Source: CAZWEZ01 sp964632795
GTDB lineage: Bacteria; Pseudomonadota; Alphaproteobacteria; Rhodospirillales; 2-02-FULL-58-16
Length of the DNA stretch: 32,749 bases
Reading direction: 5' to 3'
NCBI GenBank assembly: GCA_964632795.1
Contig: CAZWEZ010000038.1
Span: 1 to 32,749, forward strand
Position numbers and translations under genes: made by a program. The notes under the pieces were generated by a model. It saw only the letters and a list, made by a program, of their open reading frames with translations. It was not told where the DNA came from and did no database searches. Shown here one piece after another: positions 25,413 to 32,749 of the stretch; within the stretch, counting starts at the first letter, position 1; every line of letters begins with the position of its first letter.

Positions 25413-27568
25413 TCCGGCACCTCCCCTGTGTCAGCCGCCGCGGCCTTGGCTTCCCTGGCCATCGCCGTGCGGATCCTCTCCGACTCGCTGGGCACCTTGA
25501 TCACCGGCTCGACCTTGGCCAGTTCCTCCATCGGGATATGGCAGGCGATGACGTGGCGGTCGCCGGCGTCCTGGTTGGGCGGGCGTTCGGTCTCGCAGAT
25601 CTCGCCGATCTTGCGCGGACAGCGGGTCTCGAACGGGCACCCCGCCGGCGGATCGAGGACGCTGGGCAGTGTCCCCTCGAGCACGATGTGGCGCTTGGTG
25701 ATCTCGGGGTCGGCGATCGGCACCGCCGACAGCAGGGCCTCGGTATAGGGATGGTAGGGCGGCGCGAAGACGTCCTCGGTCTCGCCGCGCTCCATGATCT
25801 GGCCCAGGTACATGACGACGACGCGGTCGGACAGGTAGCGGACCACGCTGAGGTCGTGGCTGATGAACAGCAGGGTCGTCCCCTGTTCGCGCTGGATGTC
25901 CATCAGCAGTTCGGTGACCGCGGCGGCCACCGAGACGTCGAGCGCCGACACCGGCTCGTCGCCGATCACCATCGACGGGTTGCCGGCAAAGGCGCGGGCG
26001 ATGCCGACCCGCTGCTTCTGGCCGCCCGAAAGCTGGCGCGGCCGGCGCAGCGCGAAGTCGCGGGGCAGCTTGACCAAGTCGAGCAGATGCAGCATCCGCT
26101 CGATGGCCTTGACCTTGTCGGTCTCGACGCCGAACTTGCGGATCACCCGGGCGATCTGCGAGCCGATGGTGTGCGACGGATTCAGGGTGTCGTTGGGGTT
26201 CTGGAACACCATCTGCAGCGATCCCAGTTGCTTGGGGGAGCGCTTCTGGACCGGCATCTCGCCGATGTTGACGCCGTCCAGGGTGATCCGCCCGCCGGTC
26301 GCCGTCTCGAGGCCCATCAGGACCTTGGCGAAGGTCGACTTGCCGCACCCGGATTCGCCGACGATCGCCACCGTCTCGCCGCGCCGGGCGGTGAAGTCGA
26401 GGGACTCGTTGGCCTTGACGTACTTGACCGACTTTCCCGACAGCATCGCCCGGATCGAGCGGTCATGCACCTCGTAGTACTTCTGCATGCCTTCGACCTC
26501 GAGCACCCGCTCGCCGATTTCCGCCGGTTCCTTGGAGACGCCCACGGGGATCGCCTCTTTGGGGTCGATCTCCTGCCAGCGCCGGCAGCGGCAGCGGTGG
26601 TCCCGGTCGCCGCCGATGGCGACCGTCTCCATCTTGATGGTGCCGACGTCGCAGACCCCTTCACGGAAGAATGCGCAACGGGGCCCGAAGTTGCACCCCG
26701 AAGGCCGTTCGTGGGGCAGCGGCAACTGGCCGGGGATGGCGACCAGGGGGCGGGTGTTCTTGTCGGCATAGGGCAGCGGGATGCAGCCGAACAGGCCGTG
26801 GGTGTAGGGATGCTTGGGCCAGGTGAACAGGGAATCGATGTTGCCTTCCTCGATCACCTCGCCCGAATACATCACGCACACCCGCTGGCAGGTCTCCAGC
26901 ATCAGGCCCAGGTTGTGGGAGATGTAGAGCTGGGCGGTGCCGAACTTGTCGCTGAGCTCGGAGATCAGTTCGACGATGCCGGCCTCGACCGTGACGTCGA
27001 GCGCCGTGGTCGGCTCGTCCAGGATCAGCAGCGACGGGTTCGACAGCAACGCCATGGCGATCACCACGCGTTGCTGCTGGCCGCCCGAGATCTGGTGGGG
27101 GTAGGCGTTCATCAGCCGCTCGGGGTCGGGCAGCTTGACGTCGGCCAGCATCTGGATGGCCCGCTTGCGGGCCTCCTCGGGGCCGATCTTGTCGTGGGTC
27201 ATCGGCACTTCGACGAGCTGGCTGGCGATGGTCAGGCTGGGGTTCAGGGCGGCCATCGGCTCCTGGTAGATCATCGCGATGTCCGAGCCCCGGATTTCGC
27301 GCAGCTCTTCCGCGTCGAGCGTCGCCATGTCCCGGCCCTTGAACTTGACGGTGCCCCCGACGATGCCGCCGTTGTTGCCCATGTAGCGCATGATGCCCAA
27401 CGCCACGGTGGACTTGCCGCATCCCGATTCGCCGGCCAGGCCGACGCTTTCCCCGGCCCTCAGCGTGAGGGAGAAGTCTTGCACCGCCGGGATCTCGCCG
27501 GCCCGGGTAAAATAGGACAGGCACAGGTCGGTGATCTCGAGAAGCAGGGGGTCGGTGTCGTCTTTCAT
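25394..27568 (-). CDS. Double-ATPase protein of a dipeptide/oligopeptide-type ABC transporter
   Basis: This 724-residue protein is a fusion of two ABC ATPase domains of the DppD and DppF type. Domain one has Walker A GESGCGKST (residues 46-54), signature SGGQQQRV and Walker B LLILDEPTTALD. It is followed by the oligopeptide-type C-terminal Cys-containing region (CNFGPRCAFFREGVC). Domain two has Walker A near residues 405-413, signature LSGGQKQRV, Walker B MVIGDEPVSALD, and again a CPFETRCPRK ending. All catalytic motifs are intact. It lies 3 bp after the permease gene and energises the transporter encoded upstream. Confidence 0.94.
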   Translation of the reverse strand: MKDDTDPLLLEITDLCLSYFTRAGEIPAVQDFSLTLRAGESVGLAGESGCGKSTVALGIMRYMGNNGGIVGGTVKFKGRDMATLDAEELREIRGSDIAMIYQEPMAALNPSLTIASQLVEVPMTHDKIGPEEARKRAIQMLADVKLPDPERLMNAYPHQISGGQQQRVVIAMALLSNPSLLILDEPTTALDVTVEAGIVELISELSDKFGTAQLYISHNLGLMLETCQRVCVMYSGEVIEEGNIDSLFTWPKHPYTHGLFGCIPLPYADKNTRPLVAIPGQLPLPHERPSGCNFGPRCAFFREGVCDVGTIKMETVAIGGDRDHRCRCRRWQEIDPKEAIPVGVSKEPAEIGERVLEVEGMQKYYEVHDRSIRAMLSGKSVKYVKANESLDFTARRGETVAIVGESGCGKSTFAKVLMGLETATGGRITLDGVNIGEMPVQKRSPKQLGSLQMVFQNPNDTLNPSHTIGSQIARVIRKFGVETDKVKAIERMLHLLDLVKLPRDFALRRPRQLSGGQKQRVGIARAFAGNPSMVIGDEPVSALDVSVAAAVTELLMDIQREQGTTLLFISHDLSVVRYLSDRVVVMYLGQIMERGETEDVFAPPYHPYTEALLSAVPIADPEITKRHIVLEGTLPSVLDPPAGCPFETRCPRKIGEICETERPPNQDAGDRHVIACHIPMEELAKVEPVIKVPSESERIRTAMAREAKAAAADTGEVPECSTRS

Positions 27569-27571
27569 GGC

Positions 27572-28438
27572 TCAGTCCCTCAGCGAGATCTCGCGCAGGC
27601 CGTCGGCCAGCAGGTTGAAGCCCAGGATCAGCGACGAGATGGCGAGGCACGGGAACACCGCCATGTGCGGGAAGGCCAGCGCCATCGAGCGGGTCTCGTT
27701 GATCATCCCGCCCCAGTCGGGGTCCGGCGGCGGCAGGCCGAGGCCGAGGAACCCCAGGACGCCGATGGTGATGATCACATAGCCCAGCCTGAGGCAGGCA
27801 TCGACGATCAGCGGCCCGCGGGCGTTGGGCAGGATCTCGACCAGCATGATGAACCATGGGCTCTCGCCCCGGGTCTGGGCGGCGGCCACGTAATCGCGGT
27901 TGCGCAGGTCGAACACTAGACCGCGGACGATGCGCATGATCCCCGGTCCGCTGGCGAACGTGATGGCGATGACGATGTTGATCGGCGAGGCGCCGAAGGT
28001 GGTGATGATGATGATGTAGAGGACCAGCACCGGGAACGACAGGATGACGTTGCCGAGGAAGGACAGGACCTCGTCCACCCAGCCCCGGTAATAGCCGGCG
28101 GCGAGACCCATCAGGATGCCCACCACGTAGGCACACGCGGTGGCCAGCGGGGCATAGATCAGCACCGTGCGCGAGCCCCAGATGATGCGCGACAGGATGT
28201 CGCGGCCGATGTGGTCGGTGCCCAGCCAGAAGGTGCCGCCCTCGGCGAAGGCGGTGCCCGGGGTGGCGAACGGCTGCAGCGTGGCGTTGGGTTCGAACGG
28301 CGCCACCAGGGGGGCGAAAAGGGCGACGAAGACCCACAGGGCGACGATCCCGGCGCCGACCATGCCGACCCAGCTTTCGCGGAGCAGCCCGAACGACTTG
28401 ACGGCGCGGATCAGGGCGGCCGGGGCGGTTTCGGCCAT
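27572..28438 (-). CDS. ABC transporter permease, DppC type
   Basis: This 288-residue inner-membrane permease has the DppC/OppC pattern: an N-terminal helix after RESWVGMVGAG, the periplasmic segment with HPLGTD-like FWLGTDHIGRDILSRIIWGSR, several further helices, and the EAA loop AAAQTRGESPWFIMLVEILPNARGPLIV. The start overlaps the DppB-type gene stop by one base (TGATG). It pairs with the DppB-type protein to form the channel of the peptide-family importer. Confidence 0.94.
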   Translation of the reverse strand: MAETAPAALIRAVKSFGLLRESWVGMVGAGIVALWVFVALFAPLVAPFEPNATLQPFATPGTAFAEGGTFWLGTDHIGRDILSRIIWGSRTVLIYAPLATACAYVVGILMGLAAGYYRGWVDEVLSFLGNVILSFPVLVLYIIIITTFGASPINIVIAITFASGPGIMRIVRGLVFDLRNRDYVAAAQTRGESPWFIMLVEILPNARGPLIVDACLRLGYVIITIGVLGFLGLGLPPPDPDWGGMINETRSMALAFPHMAVFPCLAISSLILGFNLLADGLREISLRD

Positions 28439-29370
28439 CAGCTGAACCTGATCCGGGGGTTGAGGTAGGTGTAGCCGATGTCGGCCAGGGTCTGGCTGCC
28501 CACGGCGACGAACACCGCGACCATGGCGCAGGCCTCGATCAGGAAGCCGTCGTTGTTCAACGAGGCCTCCAGCAGCAGCGCCCCGAACCCCTTGTAGGCG
28601 AAGAAGAACTCGACCACGATGACGCCGGACAGCAGCCAGTTCAATTGCAGCATGATGACCGTGAAGGGGGCGATCAGGGCGTTGCGCAGCGCATGCTTGA
28701 GGATCACCTTGTGATAAGGCAGCCCCTTGAGCACGGCGGTCCGGATGTAGGGCGCGGTCATCACCTCGGCCATCGAGGCCCGGGTCATCCGGGCGACGTA
28801 GCCGAAGTCGTAGACCACCAGGACCAGCACCGGCAGGATCAGCTCCTTGAACGAGAAGCCGTCGGCCATGCCGCTGGTGCCGGGCAGCAGCTTGAACCAG
28901 AACACCAGGATGGCGGCGAAGAACACGGCGCTGGCGAACTCGGGCACCGAGGTGGTGGCGATGCTGGTCACCGAGATGGCGCGGTCCAGCCGCGAGCCTT
29001 CCTTCATCCCGGCCAGCACCCCGAGCACCAGCGACAGCGGGATCATCACCGCGAAGGTCCAGAAACCGAGGATCGCCGTATTCCACAGCCGCGGCCACAG
29101 GATGTCGGCGACCGGAACCTTGAAGCGCACGGAATCGCCGAAATCGCCCATCACGAAGTTGCCGAGCCAGCTCAGGTAACGGTACCAGAGTGGCTCGAAA
29201 TACCCGTGCGCCTCCAGCCACAGGTATCTCTGTTCGTCGTTCGAGTAGGGGCCCAGAACCCGGACCGCCACCGATTCGACGTTGATCTCGAGGAGCAGGT
29301 ACACCAGGAGCGATACGGCGAACATGGTCAGCGCCATGTAGCCGAGACGCTTGGCGAAGAACACCAGCAT
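28438..29370 (-). CDS. ABC transporter permease, DppB type
   Basis: This 310-residue inner-membrane permease begins FFAKRLGYMALTMFAVSLLVYLLL, typical of DppB/OppB, and has GDFGDSVRFKVPVADILWPRLWNT and the EAA loop YIRTAVLKGLPYHKVILKHALRNALIAP. The end YLNPRIRFS is the usual DppB C-terminus. It is the first permease after the binding protein gene, separated by a 53-bp gap that contains a strong GC hairpin. Confidence 0.94.
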   Translation of the reverse strand: MLVFFAKRLGYMALTMFAVSLLVYLLLEINVESVAVRVLGPYSNDEQRYLWLEAHGYFEPLWYRYLSWLGNFVMGDFGDSVRFKVPVADILWPRLWNTAILGFWTFAVMIPLSLVLGVLAGMKEGSRLDRAISVTSIATTSVPEFASAVFFAAILVFWFKLLPGTSGMADGFSFKELILPVLVLVVYDFGYVARMTRASMAEVMTAPYIRTAVLKGLPYHKVILKHALRNALIAPFTVIMLQLNWLLSGVIVVEFFFAYKGFGALLLEASLNNDGFLIEACAMVAVFVAVGSQTLADIGYTYLNPRIRFS

Positions 29371-29385
29371 CGATCATGCCCCTCG

Positions 29386-29415
29386 GGCCGGCCGGCCCCC
29401 GCGGGCCGGCCGGCC
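29386..29415 (-). terminator. GC-rich hairpin between binding-protein and permease genes
   Basis: Two copies of GGCCGGCCGGCC (29386-29397 and 29404-29415) can pair in a 12-bp stem, or 13 bp with one more pair, around a tiny loop. No T run follows on the minus strand. It most likely stabilises or partly terminates the mRNA after the binding-protein gene so that the binding protein is made in excess over the permease. Confidence 0.5.
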
Positions 29416-29423
29416 GTTGGTTG

Positions 29424-31103
29424 CTAGGACATCCACACCTTGTTGAGCTGGTGGTAGATGGTCGGGTGCAGCGTGTAGTCCTGGACCCGCTTATTGCCGG
29501 CCGCGAACACCGAGCGCCACAGCGGCTGGGCGATGACCGCGTCTTCCTGCAAGATCCGTTGCAGTTCGGCCATGTGCTTGCGCCGCTCGTCGACGTCCAG
29601 CGCCGCCCCGGCGAGGTCGAGGACGCGGTCGAACTCGGGGTTCTCGTGGTGGCTCTCGTTCCACGGCACCCCGGAGCGGTAGCCGAGGTTGAGCACCATC
29701 ACCCCCAGCGGACGGTGGGTCCAGGCGGTGAAGCCGAACGGGGTCTGGTCCCAGATCTCCCAGTACTGGGCGTTGGGCATCACGTTGATGGCGACCCGGA
29801 TGCCGGCCGGCTTGCACATCTCGGCCAGCGCCTGGGCCACCGCGACCTCCCACGGCGGTTCCTTCTTGCAGTCGATCTTGAGGTCGATGCCGTCGGAATA
29901 GCCGGCCTCGGCCAGCAGCTGCTTGGCCCGGGCGTAGTCCTGCTTGGGGGTCGGCATGGGGGCGTATTCGGGATGGACCGGGGCCACGTGATGGTCCTGG
30001 GCCGGGGCGCCCTTGCCCCGGTAGGCCAGCTCGAGAAGCCGCTCGTGGTCCTGGCACAGCCGCACCGCGGTGCGCACCCGGACGTCGTCGAAGGGGGCGA
30101 CGTCCATCTGCATGCGGGCCACCCCGGTCTGGGCGGTGACCGCCTCGTAGAGTTGCAGGTTGGGCATCTTGGCGACGATGTCGATCTGCTCGACGAAGGT
30201 CTCGTAGACCAGGTCCACCTGGTCCGAGACCAGCGCCGCCAAGCCGGCCCCGGCGTCGTCGCCGTGATCGAGGTTGGTGATGGCGTCGAGGTAGGGGGCT
30301 TCCCCCCAGTAGTCGTCGCGGCGGACCAGATCGGCCCTCTCTCCGACCGAGAAGTTCTTGAGCGCGAAGGGGCCGGTGCCGACCGGGTTCCTGGACAGGT
30401 CCCCGCCCTCGTCCGAGAACCGGCGGTGGACGATGGCCGTCGGGTAGTTGTAGAGGTTCTCGGGCAAAGCCAACTCGGCGCGGTTGAGGTTGAGGCGCAC
30501 GGTGTGGTCGTCGACCTTCTCCACCGCGCCCTCGGTCATGCTCTTGGAGATGATCGGCTTGCCGCTGTCGTCCTTCTGGCCGGTGTCGGTCTCGCTGACC
30601 ATGGAGGCGAACAGGCCGATGTTGGACGATCCCGTGTTGGGGTCGAGCCAGCGGGTGAAGTTGAACGCCACGTCGTCGGCGTTGAACGCGTCGCCGTTGC
30701 TCCACGTGACCCCCTTGCGCAGGTGCAGGGTCCAGGTCTTGAGGTCGTCGGAAGCCTCCCAGCGCTCGCACAGGTAGGGCCGGGTGACGTTGTCCGGTCC
30801 GGTGATGGTCAGGTATTCGACGATCTGGCGGGCGACGTTGGACTTCTCGGTCCAGTCGAAGGTCGCCGGGTCGGTCATCTCCTGGCAGCGCATGGAGACC
30901 CGGAGGTTGCCGCCCTTCTTGGGCGTCGCCGCACGGGCCGTGGAAACCAGCGGCTGGCCGGCCATGGCGTAGGCGGCGGTGGCCGACAGCCCGAGCAGGG
31001 TCGCCGTGCGTAGGAACTCGCGGCGGTCGATCCGGCCCCTGTCGAGCTGGTCCTTGAGTTCGGGTATGTACGGGTGAAGTTTCCCCTCGCGTTGGTCGGT
31101 CAT
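29424..31103 (-). CDS. Tat-exported substrate-binding protein of a peptide-type ABC transporter (SBP family 5)
   Basis: This 559-residue periplasmic protein has a twin-arginine signal (DRREFLRTATLLGLSA, Arg27-Arg28) and the family 5 features LCERWEASDDLKTWTLHLRKGVTWSNGDAFNADDVAF and RNPVGTGPFALKNF. Family members bind peptides, opines, nickel or other small molecules. The start at 31103 has an AGGA-type ribosome binding site upstream and gives a normal Tat leader; the frame is open further upstream, but that part lacks coding character. Tat export implies folding before transport. Its ligand is unknown; the divergent amine-oxidase-like gene suggests an N-substituted amine or amino acid. Confidence 0.93.
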   Translation of the reverse strand: MTDQREGKLHPYIPELKDQLDRGRIDRREFLRTATLLGLSATAAYAMAGQPLVSTARAATPKKGGNLRVSMRCQEMTDPATFDWTEKSNVARQIVEYLTITGPDNVTRPYLCERWEASDDLKTWTLHLRKGVTWSNGDAFNADDVAFNFTRWLDPNTGSSNIGLFASMVSETDTGQKDDSGKPIISKSMTEGAVEKVDDHTVRLNLNRAELALPENLYNYPTAIVHRRFSDEGGDLSRNPVGTGPFALKNFSVGERADLVRRDDYWGEAPYLDAITNLDHGDDAGAGLAALVSDQVDLVYETFVEQIDIVAKMPNLQLYEAVTAQTGVARMQMDVAPFDDVRVRTAVRLCQDHERLLELAYRGKGAPAQDHHVAPVHPEYAPMPTPKQDYARAKQLLAEAGYSDGIDLKIDCKKEPPWEVAVAQALAEMCKPAGIRVAINVMPNAQYWEIWDQTPFGFTAWTHRPLGVMVLNLGYRSGVPWNESHHENPEFDRVLDLAGAALDVDERRKHMAELQRILQEDAVIAQPLWRSVFAAGNKRVQDYTLHPTIYHQLNKVWMS

Positions 31104-31403
31104 GTCCGTTTCCTCCCTGGAAAGATGTGATGACGGCCTAGAGCCAATCCGTAGGATGTATGTTGAAGAGTAAAGTCGATTATCCCCCCTGATGTGTCCG
31201 CTTCGGACACCGCCGATGGCGCGGACGGCCGGTGGCATCGATCCTTGTCATGATGTTGCCCCCCCGGCGGGACCTTGTCAATCGGCACATTGGAACGGCA
31301 TCGATCGAACGGCGGGCCCGATCGGCGGTCCCGCAACCGCCTTGCCGCGCCGCACCGGTGGTGCGAGAATGGGGACAATCAAGAGAACCGCCCAGGGGGG
31401 AGC
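31104..31403. promoter_or_regulatory. Divergent intergenic region with operator-like palindrome
   Basis: These 300 bp separate the transporter operon from the oxidoreductase gene. They hold a 7-bp inverted repeat with a 3-base centre (31194-31210, GTGTCCG...CGGACAC) and direct repeats GGCATCGATC (31234-31243 and 31297-31306) and CCTTGTCA (31243-31250 and 31273-31280). These could be binding sites for a shared regulator. No clear promoter boxes or coding potential were seen. Confidence 0.4.
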
Positions 31404-32654
31404 ATGGACAAATACTCCATCTTCAGCTTGCTCCGCAACGCGCTGTCCTACCACGAGAACTGGCCGCTGGCCTGGCGCAGTCCCGAGCCCAGGGAGTCCT
31501 ACGAGGTGGTCGTCATCGGCGGCGGCGGCCAGGGCCTGGCCACCGCCTACTACCTGGCCAAGGAGCACGGCATCGCCAACGTCGCGGTGCTCGAGAAGGG
31601 CTACCTGGGCGGAGGCAGCACCGGGCGCAACACCACCGTCATCCGTTCCAACTACCTGTGGGACGAGAGCGCGGCGCTGTACGAGATGTCGCTCAAGCTC
31701 TTCGAGGGGCTGAGCCGGGAGCTCAACTTCAACGTCATGTTCTCCCAGCGCGGGGCGCTGAACCTGGCCCACAACCTCCACGACATGCGCGAGCTCGGCC
31801 GCCGGGTCAGCGCGATCCGCCTCAACGGCATCGACTCCGAGTTCCTCGACACCGGGCAGGTCAAGGAGTTCTGCCCGATCCTCAACTGCTCGCCCGACTC
31901 CCGCTACCCGGTCCTGGGGGCGTCACTCCAACGCCGCGCCGGGGTCGGGCGCCACGACGCCGTCGCCTGGGGCTTCGCCCGGGGCGCCGATTCGCGGGGC
32001 GTCGACATCATCCAGAACTGCGAGGTCACCGGGATATTGCGCGAGGAGGGCCGGGTCACCGGGGTCGAAACCACGCGGGGCACGATCAAGGCGAACAAGG
32101 TCGCCTCGGTGACCGCCGGGGCGACCAGCACCATCGCCGGGATGGTCGGCCTGCGCCTGCCGATCGAGAGCCACCCGCTGCAGGCCATGGTCTCCGAGCC
32201 CGTCGCGCCGGTGCTCGACTGCGTCGTCATGTCGGCCGCCGTCCACGTCTACGTCAGCCAGTCCGACAAGGGCGAGCTGGTGATGGGGGCCGGCCTCGAC
32301 GCCTACAATTCCTACGCCAACCGGGGCAGCCTGCCGATCCTCGAGGAGATCATGGCCGCCACCATCGAGCTGTTCCCGATCTTTTCGCGCTTGCGGCTGA
32401 TGCGGGTGTGGGCGGGGACGGTGGACACCTGTCCCGACGCCAGCCCGATCATCGCCAAGACGCCGCTGGAGAACTTCTACATCATGGGCGGCTGGGGCAC
32501 CGGCGGCTTCAAGGCGACCCCCGGCGCCGGCTGGGTGTTCGCCCACACCATCGCCGAGGACCGCCCCCACGAGCTCAACCAGGCGTTCGACCTCAACCGC
32601 TTCACCACCGGCTACCTGATCGACGAGCACGGCGCCGCCGCCGTCGCCCACTGA
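31404..32654 (+). CDS. FAD-dependent oxidoreductase, sarcosine oxidase beta-subunit-like
   Basis: This 416-residue protein matches the beta subunit of heterotetrameric sarcosine oxidase in length and order of motifs. The Rossmann FAD motif is VVVIGGGGQGLATAYYLA (about residues 35-52), followed by EKGYLGGGSTGRNTTVIRSNY. The covalent-FMN histidine of the family corresponds to His184 in RRAGVGRHDAVAWGFA. Late motifs are WAGTVDTCPDASPII and GWGTGGFKATPGAG. The full enzyme demethylates sarcosine to glycine and needs alpha, gamma and delta subunits. No soxD start follows within the 95 bases left, where a repeat begins instead. The ATG has GGGGGG-rich purines upstream. Confidence 0.92.
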   Translation: MDKYSIFSLLRNALSYHENWPLAWRSPEPRESYEVVVIGGGGQGLATAYYLAKEHGIANVAVLEKGYLGGGSTGRNTTVIRSNYLWDESAALYEMSLKLFEGLSRELNFNVMFSQRGALNLAHNLHDMRELGRRVSAIRLNGIDSEFLDTGQVKEFCPILNCSPDSRYPVLGASLQRRAGVGRHDAVAWGFARGADSRGVDIIQNCEVTGILREEGRVTGVETTRGTIKANKVASVTAGATSTIAGMVGLRLPIESHPLQAMVSEPVAPVLDCVVMSAAVHVYVSQSDKGELVMGAGLDAYNSYANRGSLPILEEIMAATIELFPIFSRLRLMRVWAGTVDTCPDASPIIAKTPLENFYIMGGWGTGGFKATPGAGWVFAHTIAEDRPHELNQAFDLNRFTTGYLIDEHGAAAVAH

Positions 32655-32670
32655 TACCGAGGTTCACTGA

Positions 32671-32749
32671 TAATGACCCATAGAGATCGCCTCAGCGTCC
32701 CGCCGGGTAGGAGGAAAGCCGCCGGCGATGCGGTGACATCGTCAAGGCT
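32671..32749. repeat. Partial divergent relative of the 757-1026 element, cut by the window edge
   Basis: This stretch aligns with 781-860 in the same orientation: ACCCATA then GATCGCCT, then GCCGGCGATGC, ACATCG and CAAG in the same order and near-equal spacing. A 26-base block (GCCGGCGATG to CAAG) matches at about 22 positions by eye. It begins shortly after the stop of the oxidoreductase gene. The rest lies outside the window. Confidence 0.55.

Noticed and set aside
25538..27919. Long plus-strand open frame opposite the double-ATPase gene
   Set aside because: The translation has no recognisable domain, and the minus strand has intact Walker and signature motifs twice.
31234..31260. Possible sigma-54 promoter upstream of the oxidoreductase
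   Set aside because: TGGCAT is present, but the GC pair required about ten bases downstream of GG is missing.

Overview
The window is GC-rich, densely packed DNA that reads as a chromosomal segment of an alphaproteobacterium, most likely Rhodospirillales-like. Supporting signs are the three-part PurL/PurQ/PurS FGAM synthase, the purL-bolA-grxD order, an F1-ATPase inhibitor zeta-type protein (DUF1476), and the run methyltransferase / comF / grxC / Nit amidase / DUF1178. No tRNA, rRNA, CRISPR array or intact transposase was seen.

Layout. (1) 1-4942, minus strand: purC-purS-purQ-purL, then a 270-bp nested palindrome, then bolA, the CGFS glutaredoxin grxD and the first codons of a probable lpxK. 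(2) 5042-7694: an NRDE-family hydrolase, the ATPase inhibitor homologue, and purB, with a REP-like repeat cluster at the convergent junction. (3) 7889-12319, plus strand: a histidine kinase and LuxR-type response regulator followed by a 28-residue lipoprotein, a small exported protein, a cupredoxin-like protein, a diheme and a monoheme cytochrome c. I cannot assign this set to a known pathway; it is the best candidate for an undescribed system here. (4) 12330-17163, minus strand: MFS transporter, ATC-hydrolase family protein, radC, map, sfsA and a BioC/NDUFAF5-like methyltransferase. (5) 17173-21130: comF, grxC, Nit-type amidase, a convergent nitrilase with a methyltransferase, and DUF1178. 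(6) 21143-22898: a methyltransferase with a C-terminal Trm112-like zinc ribbon and a polysaccharide deacetylase. (7) 23007-24962: a 2-hydroxyacid dehydrogenase and an EgtD-family methyltransferase whose substrate-pocket residues differ from those I know for EgtD. (8) 24969-32654: a universal stress protein, a dipeptide-type ABC transporter (double-ATPase protein, two permeases, Tat-exported binding protein), and a divergent sarcosine-oxidase-beta-like oxidoreductase.

Two repeat families stand out. One is a short palindromic unit with the core AATGGTGACWGTATATAG plus a T run, found at two convergent gene junctions (6278-6391 and 19032-19097). The other is a MITE-like three-stem palindrome at 757-1026, with a divergent partial relative at the right edge of the window. 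In several cases the repeat itself supplies the stop codon of the neighbouring gene (purL, purB, the Nit amidase, the nitrilase).

All calls come from reading the sequence and remembered family motifs; no database search was run.
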